Virus record (IMG/VR): IMGVR_UViG_3300047548_000440
Location: 1 to 21,099 of that record
DNA length: 21,099 bases
Reading direction: 5' to 3' (one strand)
From: a virus
A program made the translations under genes and the position numbers. Shown here piece after piece: positions 8,181-16,667 of the stretch (its first letter is position 1; each line of letters begins with the position of its first letter). Below the pieces are notes generated by a model. The model did no database searches. It had not been told where the DNA came from and worked only from the letters and a program-made list of their open reading frames with translations.

Positions 8181-11100
8181 TTATGTTCTCCCTACTGCAA
8201 TTTCAATTGTACCGATGTGATCTGATTCGTAACTTTCTAGTGCCTTACCAACTACAGTACCAACTTTGGCATCGCCGTTTGCAGCAACAGCTACTCCGTG
8301 AATTCCTGCTGTAATTAGAATATCACCTTTTTTAATTTTTCCAACAACCTTACATGGAACACGGCCTTGTAGTGCTACCAAGTTCTTTAATCCTGGGCAA
8401 GCGCCGTACATTGTATAAGCAGCATTATCGGAAACAACGCCCGCTACTCGAGTATCTCCTCGAACATTGGATGTTGTAACTTCCTTATCACCACCAAATA
8501 CAAGAACTGTACCAACTTCGTATTCTTTGTCGCCTTCGTAGTATTCTGCTAAGTCGGCGGAATAAGTTGCTTGTAATCGAGAACCAGTGTCTAATTGCCA
8601 ATACCCTCTAATCGTTCCGTTAGCGGTTGTGCCTCCAGATGTTAAAGTAGTTGCTTGAATCTCTGCGGCTCTAATAGAACCTAGAGACAATCCAGATTGA
8701 TTTCTAAACTGGTGTAGGTCATTGTCATAATATGTAACTTTATCAGTTGCAAGACTACCAGATTGAACGATAATTCCTCCAGCACCGCTGTGACCATAGT
8801 ATCTAATGTATCCACCTGTTGCAGTGGTGTCACTGTCGATTGCTGTATTATTATCAATCTTAAGTTGACTTAGGTCAACAGTTCTAGCACCAAAGTCACC
8901 GTTAGCGTCTCTTATAACAAGTTTACTTGCTTCTGGGTTGGCAGCTGAACCTGCACCTGCTTCAACAATAGTGTAGTCTGCATCTGATGTAAAGCTACCA
9001 GATGTTATTCTTCTTAAGAAACCAGTTGATGAATATTGGCTCTTCTTAATAGCAGCACCAGCGTTAACAATAGTTGAGAATGGAACTGCTGTTACGTTTC
9101 CTGTGGTAATATTACTATTACCTAGTAATGTTTCACCAGGGATTTGATTAATTTTAGATAGCGTTAATCCGTTGTCCTTAATAGTAACAAATCCATCTGT
9201 AACCGTAAACTGAACAGTATCAAAACTAGATAATCCGCTTCGAGCTTGTTTGTCTCGTCTTGTTCCTGTAGGCGCTGCTGTTTCGGCAGTAGCAAATGTC
9301 ATTAACAGTTTGCTTTGTGCAATATCAGCATCTGACTTAACATCAACGTTGATAATTGTATCTGGTACAATTTGAACATCAACTTGATTAACAGTACTAT
9401 CAATTCCTTGACGTAATTCAAATGTAACATCACCAATCACTGTAGCATTTACAGAATCGTTGTTAGATCCAGTAAAGACTAAAATATCAGCAGCATCAGT
9501 ATTGTTTGGTGTAAAGTCTTGGAAGTTGTCCCATGTTAAGCTTCTTAGGTTAATAGCGTCTTGCGGATCAGTTGCATCTGCAATTCGAAGGATCTTATGG
9601 CTATCAAGGTCCATGTCGGCTTTCATAGCCAATTGACCGTCTAGCGGCATGTAACCACCAGTGACTGTTGGAATTAATTGTTCAACTGGAACCTTTGCAC
9701 CAGCATGTGTTAATCCTAATCTACGTTCAATATAGATTCTTGTTGCGTTTTCTGTTGGAACTGTATCAGTTGCGTTATCAGTAAATCCAGAGTCTGTTGA
9801 GAATTCACTAACTGGAACACCTCGCTTGAAACCAATACCATCTAAGTTACTTAACGCAATTGAACTTGAGAACGTAACAGTACCAGTACCTTGGTCAACC
9901 TTAAAGTAAGGACCAACCTTGAAGTTACCGTATTGGTCTGTAGTTACATAGAAACAGCGTCCAACGTCTCTTTCGTCTGTTTCTGTATCTTCGTTAAGAG
10001 CATTTACAGACTGACCATAAATTTCTTTTGGATAGTTTGTGTCAGCATACGAACCAGTACCAATTTCTAGTAAGTCATGAGATGTAACACGAGTCAACGC
10101 AATACGAATTGTTAGTGTACCTAAAGATCCGCTTGTTCGTTTTGCTACACCAGATTTAATAGTATATGCAGATGCATAGGAAATCAAACTATCTTCTAGT
10201 GGTCTGTCTAATGTAACTCTAGCAAATGCTTCGTTAGTAACAGTTTCTGGAGCATATGTAGAAATAATATATTCTTCGCCTTTGAATACAAATTTACTTC
10301 CACCTACTCGACCAATGTCTCCTGGACCGATTGGGGTAACAGCGAATGTAGTATCACCTGCTCGACCAGTTACAAGGCCTACTGTTTGAACTCCGCTTTG
10401 CGAGCCTGAAGTATCTGCTGCTGTTCCTTCTGGTTCTAAACTTACCCGGAAAGATGTGCCCGCAACTAGACCTGTGCTTAATACATGATAGTTTACTAAC
10501 TTACTAATTCCGGTAGGTAAGTTACCAGTTGTTTCAAACTTAACAACATCACCTGCTGAGAATGTATGTCCAGGTAAAGTAATTACTGCTGGAGACCCAA
10601 TGCTAATTGTACAAGGGCTTCCGGAAGTTACAAATTCACCAGGTTGCCATAATGTTAATTCAACATAGTTATAGTTTTCTCTCAAGTTAGTTCTTGTTAA
10701 CCCAACTAGAGATAATGTAAATGATCCAGACCCAGACGTTGTAGTATTAAGTGCAGTACCATATCTTTGTAGAGATATAGTAAATTCTGTTTCTGTTAAA
10801 TTAGTTGAAGAAACATAGTAGGTTTCTCCTGCAAGCATTGGATTTGGCAAGGATCCAGAGGAACTAAACGATAGAGTATAATTCTCTAATAATCTATGAG
10901 TTCTTGCACCTTGAATAGAAAGACCGGTTCCGTTTGTTAACGTAGCAGATGCTCCGCCAGGCGCTGTTGAAAGTTTGAATTGATTGTATTGAGGAACATC
11001 TATAACATAATAAGTTGTTCCCTCAACAAGACCATTTGCTGTTGAAGTTGGTATAAATTTATCACCAAGCAATAATTTGTGAGGTTTAGAAGTTGTACAA

Positions 11101-14100
11101 ACATCTGTGTCGATGTCTGTAATTGTTTCTAAAATCTTGAATATTGCCGGTGATCCGCTAGTAATAGCAATACTATATGGCCCTTGTACATCATTATAAG
11201 ATGTAAATTGTAAAACTCGATATACAAAGTTTGGATCTTCGCGAAGTTTTAAACCTGTTGATGGTCGAACGGCAACGTCTTCCAACCCCCCGGTTAAAAT
11301 AACCTGTCCGTTAGCACGTAAGGTCATCTTAGTATCAGCCGGAACTTGATCAAATAACCCGTCAAGTTCTGCAGATGATGCTCCAGTCGAAAGGTTTAAT
11401 CTTGCTACACCTAATGGAAGATCAGTAGTTGTTACAGAAACAACAGGATATCTATAAATGATTCCGTCGTGATCAATTTCAAGTTCCGAACTTCCTAACG
11501 GTGTATAGTCGTATTTGTATACGTAAATGAACAGTCCGTCTTTGGTATTAGCATATGCTGGACTTGGATAATAACAAACAACACGTTGACTTAGATCTTC
11601 ATATAGTGTTGTTGGTGTTGGAACTTCTAATGGATCAGCACCTTCAGCAACAAGAGCGTATACCCCATGAGAACTAGATCCACCAACGGAACGTATTTGT
11701 CCACCTGTTACTGAATAATAAGAAATCCAGCAATAATATGTAAACACAGAAACAAGTTCTAACAAACCGCCGTTCATTGCAATAGCACCATACCCCATAT
11801 CGTTGATTTGTGTATAGTCGTTTGCAAGCATTGAACGGTTGCCTGGCATTAACAATTCAAATTGATTACCAGTTTCGTCAACGTAATTAATAACGCCAGT
11901 TTGAATTGATGCTTTTGCTGCAATAATATCTGCCCTTGCTGCTTTAGAAGTTGCATTGTAAGCATAAGCACTTAGATTTGGTAGGACTTCTGTAGGAGCT
12001 GCTCCAACGCCACCTGTAATTACTGCGGAAATGCTGTCCATTAACGTGTCGATAATTCCTGCTTCGACGCCGGTTGCAGCAGTTCCTGTAGTTCTTGATA
12101 AGGTCGAATATGCAGTAGCAGGTGCTAAGTTTTGTACAACTTGTTTTGCTAGATAGTTTGCATAGTCAATTGCTGCTGCACATCTAGCAGGCTGACCAGA
12201 AGCTAGCATTGATACACTAGTTGACATGCCGTTCCAGTATTTTAATGCAGCTCTTCTAGTAGCACTATTACCACCGTAAATTAAATCGTAGATAACTGCT
12301 TCAATAACGTACAGAGTATCTCTTTCTGACTTTGCTTCGTTATAAGTATCACCAGTTGCCCACGGGCTAATGTTTCCTGCAATTTGTGCCTTGATCCAAC
12401 CTTGTGTTTCGGCAACAATATAATTTCTATTAGATAACAATAGGTTATACGCACTTGTAATATCTGTCGATACTCCTGGTGGTAATGTATATGTTAATGT
12501 TGGTGCTGCTGCAACACCTCGATCAATAATGTCAGTAATAGTTGCTGCACTTAAATCAACAGTTGTTTGTATTGTAGTGTATGTTGGAATTGAGTTATTA
12601 ACTAATTCGTGAGCATAGTTAATAGCATTAATTGTAATTTGGCGTTGATCTTCTAATACTACTGATGCATTCGATAAACGATAAGTTAGACCAGAAATTC
12701 TAGTATTATAGTTTGTTCCTAAAACAAGGTCATATCCTAATCCGTCAACAATGTATCCAACGTCTCTTGAACAAATTGCTGAGTTATATGTAAAGACATC
12801 ATATGGCCAAGGAGTAGTTTCGTCTAATATAAATGTTGCAGATGATCCGTTCTTGTTGTAAACAAAATCTCGAATATAGTTAACTCGATAAACAGTATCA
12901 AAAACAATAAACGAACATGGTAGTTCTGGGAATCGATCAAGGCCTGTAACTGAAAGTCTTGTTGACGCTCCTGGGTTATTAACCGCGGTTATTGTAAACT
13001 GAAGGTTACCTGCAAATCCGTCAACAAACATACCACCGGCAAACACTTGGCGGTCTTTACTTCTTGAAAATGAAGCACACTCTTGGAAGTATGGAGATCT
13101 AGAAAGAATCTGTCCTTCTGGATCAAGAACACCCATAAAGCCACCGTGGCCAATGGCACTAATAGCTTGCCAACGAACTGCATCATTAGCAAGGAATACG
13201 TCCATCTCTTGGTTTTCTTTTGGATAGTTAACGCTACCAGAGCCGTCCATTACATCTTCTAATGCTGCCATTAAATCATTAATTACAGTATTTGAACCTA
13301 CTTCTGCTTGATATGCAGGATCAATAATTTGGCTGTATAATGTTTGACGAACCGGAGTTACTACAGTATTTGAAATAGAACTGATCATTAATGATTTCAG
13401 TTTTGCCAATACTGCTCGATATTGGGTTAATTGAGTTGTAATAGCAACTCTAGCACTATCGCTTTCATAGTATTTTAAACCAGCAGATATTGTTCGGTTG
13501 TATCCACCCCATTTAAGGTCAAATACTAATGAATCAATAATTAATCCAACGTCTCTTTTACATAAATTTTGTTTGTATTCAAATCCAGCAAATGGAGAAA
13601 TTCCGTTGGTAATGTTGTAATTCATCCATGCAATAATTTCTTCTTGCATGAAACTTCTGTTTAGTTCTAGTAATGAGGCTGCAGAAGTAAATGCCCCTTT
13701 GTTATCAATCTTAGGATAAACTGGTTCGTCTGCATTTTGCAAATAGTGATAACCAAATTCTTTAGTAGCCTCAGTTACAGTTAATCCGTCGATTACTAAA
13801 TCTCTACGGAATTTTTGGAAAGACCAAGGAGAACTTGATGTTCCTGGTTTTGGTCTAAAAATAACTCTACGGAATTCGTCACCTACAATAGAACAGTTTT
13901 GCGGAAGTTTTAATGGATAGTTTTCGTAATATTCACCAGATTCTACAAGAATACTAATTTGAATATTTTTAGAAACATCACCGTAGGAAATTGTTTCGCC
14001 AACTTTGAACGCTCCGTATTTGATATCAACATCAAATAGTTCGTTACCAAAGCTGTCTAATTCCCCAGAGTGTCCTAGAATTTGCGCCAATGCTCCTGTT

Positions 14101-15644
14101 TCTTCGCCTCGCAAATATAAACCTTCTCTTATATCACGACCTCTAATTGATTCTGGAGTATTAGTCGTAACATCACCGGTAAAGTCTGTACGATATCCTG
14201 CTGTGTAAATTGCAAACCTTGGTAGATTAACTTCTAGTGTTGGTAATGCTGTGAATCCAGTACCTTTGTCTGTAATAGTAATACTAGAAACAGCGCCGCC
14301 AGAAACTACAGCAGTACCAAATGCACCAGATCCTGTTGTGTCTCCTACGGCAGGAGTAATACGAACAGATACTAAACTGTATCCGCTTCCGCCGTTAGTT
14401 ATTGATACTGAGTTTACTTTATATGTAACATTAAATGATGCATTTTGTCCTATTGCACCAACTCCTGCCGGAGCGGCCGAAGTTAAAATAGTTGTGGCAA
14501 CATTTGTTGCACCAGGCAATGCACGGTAAGAACCAGTTGAAATAATTCTGTAGGTCGAAATAGCTCCCGGAGTAGTTAATGTTGTTAATACTTCGATCGT
14601 ACATTTTCCGCCACCAGTTGATACCGTGCCGCCGCTTAATTCTAAAATATCACCAGGATAATAGTTAATACCGATATCGTTAATAGTAACGGTATCAACA
14701 CTCATGTTGACAACACCTACAAACCCACTTCCAGATATTGGAGAAGCATACGGTGTTGATGCAAGGTAACATTGACTTGCACCGTTGTTATATGTTAATA
14801 CCTTTTTATATGGTCCAATTTCTTCACGTGCTTCTAAAACTAATTCTTCAGCACGTTTTAATGCTGCTTCTAGGGTACGATAAGCATATGCAAGAGCGCG
14901 GCCTTGTAAGGCTTTTGACACTCCTGGACGATCATCTTGACCAGACATTGCAACGTACAAGTTGGCGATAGATCCAAAAGCTGCATTATCAACATAACGT
15001 TTAGTGGCAGCAATCAACCCTCCATATAATTCATCGTCGTCTGGTTCTGGATCTCTTGATAAAATTAAAGGACCGCCCATACGTCCCATTGATGCATTTA
15101 CTCTACCAGTTTCTGGATCGATGCTGTTAACACCCGCTAAAGAAACTTTAGTATCAGCGTATGCTTTACTGATTGCCTCGTTAGCATTTTTCGGATTTTT
15201 GTCAGCATTATTAAGGTCAGTTAAATCTAATGGAGGAAGGTCTAAAATTCTATATTGGTTACCACCAGATCTTGCAGAAAGATCTCCACCTAGTTGTGGA
15301 TTTGCGTCTGCTGAAATTGCTGCAAACTTAGCATTGATAGTAATTTCGTTAGGGTTTGTATCAAAGTCAATACTAATACCATTACCAGATCTAAGTTGTT
15401 TAAATGTTAATCCGGACTCGGTATTGTTAATAGTTACAATAGGAGTATTTCCGGTTGCAGGGTCGTTTTGCCCAACATATGTGCTAGGAGTGTCATCTAA
15501 CCCGATAAAGGTTAATTTGTCTCCTAAACCTAATGAGCTATATAATTCGCGGAAGTTATCGTTAACTTTACGGAACGAATCACGTATACTATCACCAGTA
15601 CCATCATTTCCAATAGTACCAATATCAATAATCTTTCTTGCCAT
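8181..15644 (-). CDS. Giant tail-fibre-like structural protein (2487 residues)
   Basis: This is the largest gene in the window. Residues 3-40 are the fullest copy of the shared module (IDIGTIGNDGTGDSIRDSFR, then KVNDNFRELYSSLG). A helical segment follows near 215-270. Then come glycine-rich 'ITNGGSGYS'/'ITDKGTGFT' repeats (about 315-460) and a beta-helix-like part (about 560-620). Three degenerate helical repeats with a 'C.RDVG.I.D.L..DL..G' core start near 695, 958 and 1105. Three 'GD.v.F...G.L..G....Y.V' beta repeats lie near 1520-1750. The last 125 residues (from ADLAEYYEGDKEYEVGTVLV, about 2360, to IEIAVGRT) resemble the conserved C-terminal domain of cyanophage long fibres and the Peptidase_G2/intramolecular-chaperone type. 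AGGA lies 9 bases before the ATG, and a CTAAATA box lies further upstream. It is probably a long tail fibre or side fibre for host recognition; cleavage of its end is possible but unproven. Confidence 0.87.
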   Translation of the reverse strand: MARKIIDIGTIGNDGTGDSIRDSFRKVNDNFRELYSSLGLGDKLTFIGLDDTPSTYVGQNDPATGNTPIVTINNTESGLTFKQLRSGNGISIDFDTNPNEITINAKFAAISADANPQLGGDLSARSGGNQYRILDLPPLDLTDLNNADKNPKNANEAISKAYADTKVSLAGVNSIDPETGRVNASMGRMGGPLILSRDPEPDDDELYGGLIAATKRYVDNAAFGSIANLYVAMSGQDDRPGVSKALQGRALAYAYRTLEAALKRAEELVLEAREEIGPYKKVLTYNNGASQCYLASTPYASPISGSGFVGVVNMSVDTVTINDIGINYYPGDILELSGGTVSTGGGKCTIEVLTTLTTPGAISTYRIISTGSYRALPGATNVATTILTSAAPAGVGAIGQNASFNVTYKVNSVSITNGGSGYSLVSVRITPAVGDTTGSGAFGTAVVSGGAVSSITITDKGTGFTALPTLEVNLPRFAIYTAGYRTDFTGDVTTNTPESIRGRDIREGLYLRGEETGALAQILGHSGELDSFGNELFDVDIKYGAFKVGETISYGDVSKNIQISILVESGEYYENYPLKLPQNCSIVGDEFRRVIFRPKPGTSSSPWSFQKFRRDLVIDGLTVTEATKEFGYHYLQNADEPVYPKIDNKGAFTSAASLLELNRSFMQEEIIAWMNYNITNGISPFAGFEYKQNLCKRDVGLIIDSLVFDLKWGGYNRTISAGLKYYESDSARVAITTQLTQYRAVLAKLKSLMISSISNTVVTPVRQTLYSQIIDPAYQAEVGSNTVINDLMAALEDVMDGSGSVNYPKENQEMDVFLANDAVRWQAISAIGHGGFMGVLDPEGQILSRSPYFQECASFSRSKDRQVFAGGMFVDGFAGNLQFTITAVNNPGASTRLSVTGLDRFPELPCSFIVFDTVYRVNYIRDFVYNKNGSSATFILDETTPWPYDVFTYNSAICSRDVGYIVDGLGYDLVLGTNYNTRISGLTYRLSNASVVLEDQRQITINAINYAHELVNNSIPTYTTIQTTVDLSAATITDIIDRGVAAAPTLTYTLPPGVSTDITSAYNLLLSNRNYIVAETQGWIKAQIAGNISPWATGDTYNEAKSERDTLYVIEAVIYDLIYGGNSATRRAALKYWNGMSTSVSMLASGQPARCAAAIDYANYLAKQVVQNLAPATAYSTLSRTTGTAATGVEAGIIDTLMDSISAVITGGVGAAPTEVLPNLSAYAYNATSKAARADIIAAKASIQTGVINYVDETGNQFELLMPGNRSMLANDYTQINDMGYGAIAMNGGLLELVSVFTYYCWISYYSVTGGQIRSVGGSSSHGVYALVAEGADPLEVPTPTTLYEDLSQRVVCYYPSPAYANTKDGLFIYVYKYDYTPLGSSELEIDHDGIIYRYPVVSVTTTDLPLGVARLNLSTGASSAELDGLFDQVPADTKMTLRANGQVILTGGLEDVAVRPSTGLKLREDPNFVYRVLQFTSYNDVQGPYSIAITSGSPAIFKILETITDIDTDVCTTSKPHKLLLGDKFIPTSTANGLVEGTTYYVIDVPQYNQFKLSTAPGGASATLTNGTGLSIQGARTHRLLENYTLSFSSSGSLPNPMLAGETYYVSSTNLTETEFTISLQRYGTALNTTTSGSGSFTLSLVGLTRTNLRENYNYVELTLWQPGEFVTSGSPCTISIGSPAVITLPGHTFSAGDVVKFETTGNLPTGISKLVNYHVLSTGLVAGTSFRVSLEPEGTAADTSGSQSGVQTVGLVTGRAGDTTFAVTPIGPGDIGRVGGSKFVFKGEEYIISTYAPETVTNEAFARVTLDRPLEDSLISYASAYTIKSGVAKRTSGSLGTLTIRIALTRVTSHDLLEIGTGSYADTNYPKEIYGQSVNALNEDTETDERDVGRCFYVTTDQYGNFKVGPYFKVDQGTGTVTFSSSIALSNLDGIGFKRGVPVSEFSTDSGFTDNATDTVPTENATRIYIERRLGLTHAGAKVPVEQLIPTVTGGYMPLDGQLAMKADMDLDSHKILRIADATDPQDAINLRSLTWDNFQDFTPNNTDAADILVFTGSNNDSVNATVIGDVTFELRQGIDSTVNQVDVQIVPDTIINVDVKSDADIAQSKLLMTFATAETAAPTGTRRDKQARSGLSSFDTVQFTVTDGFVTIKDNGLTLSKINQIPGETLLGNSNITTGNVTAVPFSTIVNAGAAIKKSQYSSTGFLRRITSGSFTSDADYTIVEAGAGSAANPEASKLVIRDANGDFGARTVDLSQLKIDNNTAIDSDTTATGGYIRYYGHSGAGGIIVQSGSLATDKVTYYDNDLHQFRNQSGLSLGSIRAAEIQATTLTSGGTTANGTIRGYWQLDTGSRLQATYSADLAEYYEGDKEYEVGTVLVFGGDKEVTTSNVRGDTRVAGVVSDNAAYTMYGACPGLKNLVALQGRVPCKVVGKIKKGDILITAGIHGVAVAANGDAKVGTVVGKALESYESDHIGTIEIAVGRT

Positions 15645-15677
15645 AGTTTAAAATCCTAGATTGAGCAAATGCTCTAA

Positions 15678-15684
15678 TATTTAG
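15678..15684 (-). promoter_or_regulatory. Candidate late promoter CTAAATA for the fibre block
   Basis: CTAAATA on the minus strand sits in the 73-base gap between the divergent giant-fibre and zinc-finger genes. With T4 late-promoter geometry the start would be near 15672, giving a leader of about 28 bases that contains the AGGA ribosome site (15654-15657). CTAAATA-type boxes are known as the cyanophage variant of the T4 late promoter TATAAATA. It is the natural start for the structural operon. Confidence 0.5.
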
Positions 15685-15706
15685 CCCAAAATTCTACAAG
15701 CCGAAT

Positions 15707-15713
15707 GTAAATA
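15707..15713 (+). promoter_or_regulatory. Candidate late promoter GTAAATA abutting the zinc-finger gene start
   Basis: GTAAATA on the plus strand ends 4 bases before ATG 15718. T4 late-promoter geometry would put transcription start at about 15719, so the message would have no leader. No Shine-Dalgarno sequence is visible upstream, which agrees with leaderless initiation, but the box could also be chance. Confidence 0.35.
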
Positions 15714-15717
15714 CATT

Positions 15718-16005
15718 ATGTTTTTAACAACAGAAATTCAAGAAAATCAATATTTAAGACGCAGTAAATGCGGGACAGAGCACACATATGTTAGAAATAA
15801 AACTGTGGCAATCTTTCGTTGCGACAACTGTGATGAACTGTTTTCTAGAGATTTAAAACACGTAGATCGCAAACGATTAAGCAACAATTACTTTCATTGT
15901 TGTTCAAATTGTGATGCAAAAAGATTTGCTCAACGTAAAGGAGTTGAGCAGAAAAAGATTTGGGATATGCCTGCTAGTACAGAATTACCGGTTTCTAAAT
16001 TCTAA
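15718..16005 (+). CDS. Small zinc-finger-like phage protein, function unknown
   Basis: A protein of 95 residues, one of only two genes on the plus strand. Cysteines at CDNC (35-38) and at HCCSNC (60-65) form a CXXC...CXXC zinc-ribbon pattern in a basic context ([20 protein letters not shown]). The tail is [20 protein letters not shown], a segment I associate with a conserved small protein of T4-like cyanophages. It probably binds zinc and perhaps nucleic acid; it is too small and lacks the His/Asn signature needed to call an HNH nuclease. It has no Shine-Dalgarno site, and a late-promoter-like box almost touches the ATG. Its 3' end overlaps the convergent iscA-like gene by 11 bases. Confidence 0.75.
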   Translation: MFLTTEIQENQYLRRSKCGTEHTYVRNKTVAIFRCDNCDELFSRDLKHVDRKRLSNNYFHCCSNCDAKRFAQRKGVEQKKIWDMPASTELPVSKF

Positions 16006-16315
16006 AACTTTCACCGCAGCCGCACATATCTTTGACATTGGGATTTTTAAAATCAAAACCCTCATTTAGCCCTTGTTTAACCCAATCCATTTCCATACCT
16101 TCGATATATGGTAAATCTTTTGGATCTACAAACACATGGACTCCAAAACTAATAAAACTTATATCGCTAGATGTTGGAGCATCTACATATTCTAATTTGT
16201 ATGCAAGTCCAGAACATCCAGTAGTTTTAACTCCTACACGAATACCCACACCTTTGTTTCTACGTGATAGTTGTTCTTTAACTTTTTCAGCAGCGTTTTT
16301 AGTTAATGTGATCAT
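15995..16315 (-). CDS. iscA: A-type iron-sulfur cluster carrier (IscA/HesB family)
   Basis: A protein of 106 residues, the usual length of the family. The three ligand cysteines are present with the exact family spacing: C34 in TTGCSGLAY, then C98 and C100 in MCGCGESF (C-X63-CGC). The segments [15 protein letters not shown] (2-16) and [14 protein letters not shown] (88-101) are also typical. A-type carriers receive Fe-S clusters from a scaffold and pass them to client enzymes. In a phage this may support Fe-S enzymes of the host or the phage during infection; homologues occur in T4-like cyanophages. Upstream on the minus strand are a GTAAATA box (16331-16337) and a short AAGG before the ATG. 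It is flanked on both sides by plus-strand genes and so is probably transcribed alone. Confidence 0.93.
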   Translation of the reverse strand: MITLTKNAAEKVKEQLSRRNKGVGIRVGVKTTGCSGLAYKLEYVDAPTSSDISFISFGVHVFVDPKDLPYIEGMEMDWVKQGLNEGFDFKNPNVKDMCGCGESFRI

Positions 16316-16330
16316 AATTGGCCTTTTTTG

Positions 16331-16337
16331 TATTTAC
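16331..16337 (-). promoter_or_regulatory. Candidate late promoter GTAAATA for the iscA-like gene
   Basis: GTAAATA on the minus strand lies in the 64-base divergent gap. The predicted start near 16325 gives a leader of about 10 bases carrying AAGG before ATG 16315. It faces away from a second GTAAATA at 16352-16358, so the gap would hold a divergent promoter pair. Confidence 0.45.
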
Positions 16338-16351
16338 TTTACGCAATATAT

Positions 16352-16358
16352 GTAAATA
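16352..16358 (+). promoter_or_regulatory. Candidate late promoter GTAAATA for the basic low-complexity gene
   Basis: GTAAATA followed by TAAATT on the plus strand, with a predicted start near 16364. An excellent ribosome site, AGGAGG (16368-16373), lies 6 bases before ATG 16380. The order box, short leader, strong ribosome site and start is the standard arrangement of a T4-type late gene. Confidence 0.5.
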
Positions 16359-16379
16359 TAAATTCATAGGAGGAACACC

Positions 16380-16667
16380 ATGTTCGGATTTATTAAAAAA
16401 CTATTTGGTAGCAAACCAGCAGAGGAAACTGCGGTAGCTCCATATAAAATTGAAACCCCAGTTGTTAAAACTGAAGTAGCAAAAGAAGTTGAAGTAGCAC
16501 CTGCAAAGGTTAAACTACGTCAGCCGGGCTCACCAAAACAAGGTGCTAAAAAGCCTGCACAAGGCAAAAAACCACAAGGGCAGAAGAAACCATCTCAGCC
16601 TAAACAAAGTGGACAAAAGCCAAAAGGACGCAAGCCTAAGGCTAAGCCAGCAGCACCTCAACAGTAA
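16380..16667 (+). CDS. Basic, lysine/proline/glutamine-rich low-complexity protein
   Basis: A protein of 95 residues. A short amphipathic start (MFGFIKKLFGSK, 1-12) is followed by a mixed-charge linker (13-45) and a strongly basic, probably disordered tail (46-95) built from K, P, Q, G and A (for example KKPAQGKKPQGQKKPSQPKQ). It has no cysteines and no catalytic motif. The perfect AGGAGG ribosome site and a late-promoter-like box suggest strong late expression. The histone-H1-like tail suggests DNA or membrane-surface binding, perhaps a DNA-packaged or internal head protein; I do not recognise the family. Its 3' end overlaps convergent uvsE by 10 bases, and a terminator hairpin follows about 25 bases on. 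Confidence 0.72.
   Translation: MFGFIKKLFGSKPAEETAVAPYKIETPVVKTEVAKEVEVAPAKVKLRQPGSPKQGAKKPAQGKKPQGQKKPSQPKQSGQKPKGRKPKAKPAAPQQ

Noticed and set aside
15004-15651. Open frame of 215 codons on the plus strand opposite the start of the giant fibre gene
   Set aside because: It is antisense to a clear fibre N-terminus, has no ribosome site, and its composition (S/P/L-rich) is what the complement of such coding sequence gives.
15663-15674. Short palindrome GAGCAAATGCTC near the predicted start of the fibre transcript
   Set aside because: Only 4-5 base arms, and the predicted RNA would start inside it, so no stable hairpin; likely chance.
15718-16005. HNH endonuclease reading of the zinc-finger protein
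   Set aside because: It has paired cysteines but not the His-Asn-His signature, so only a zinc-binding protein can be supported.
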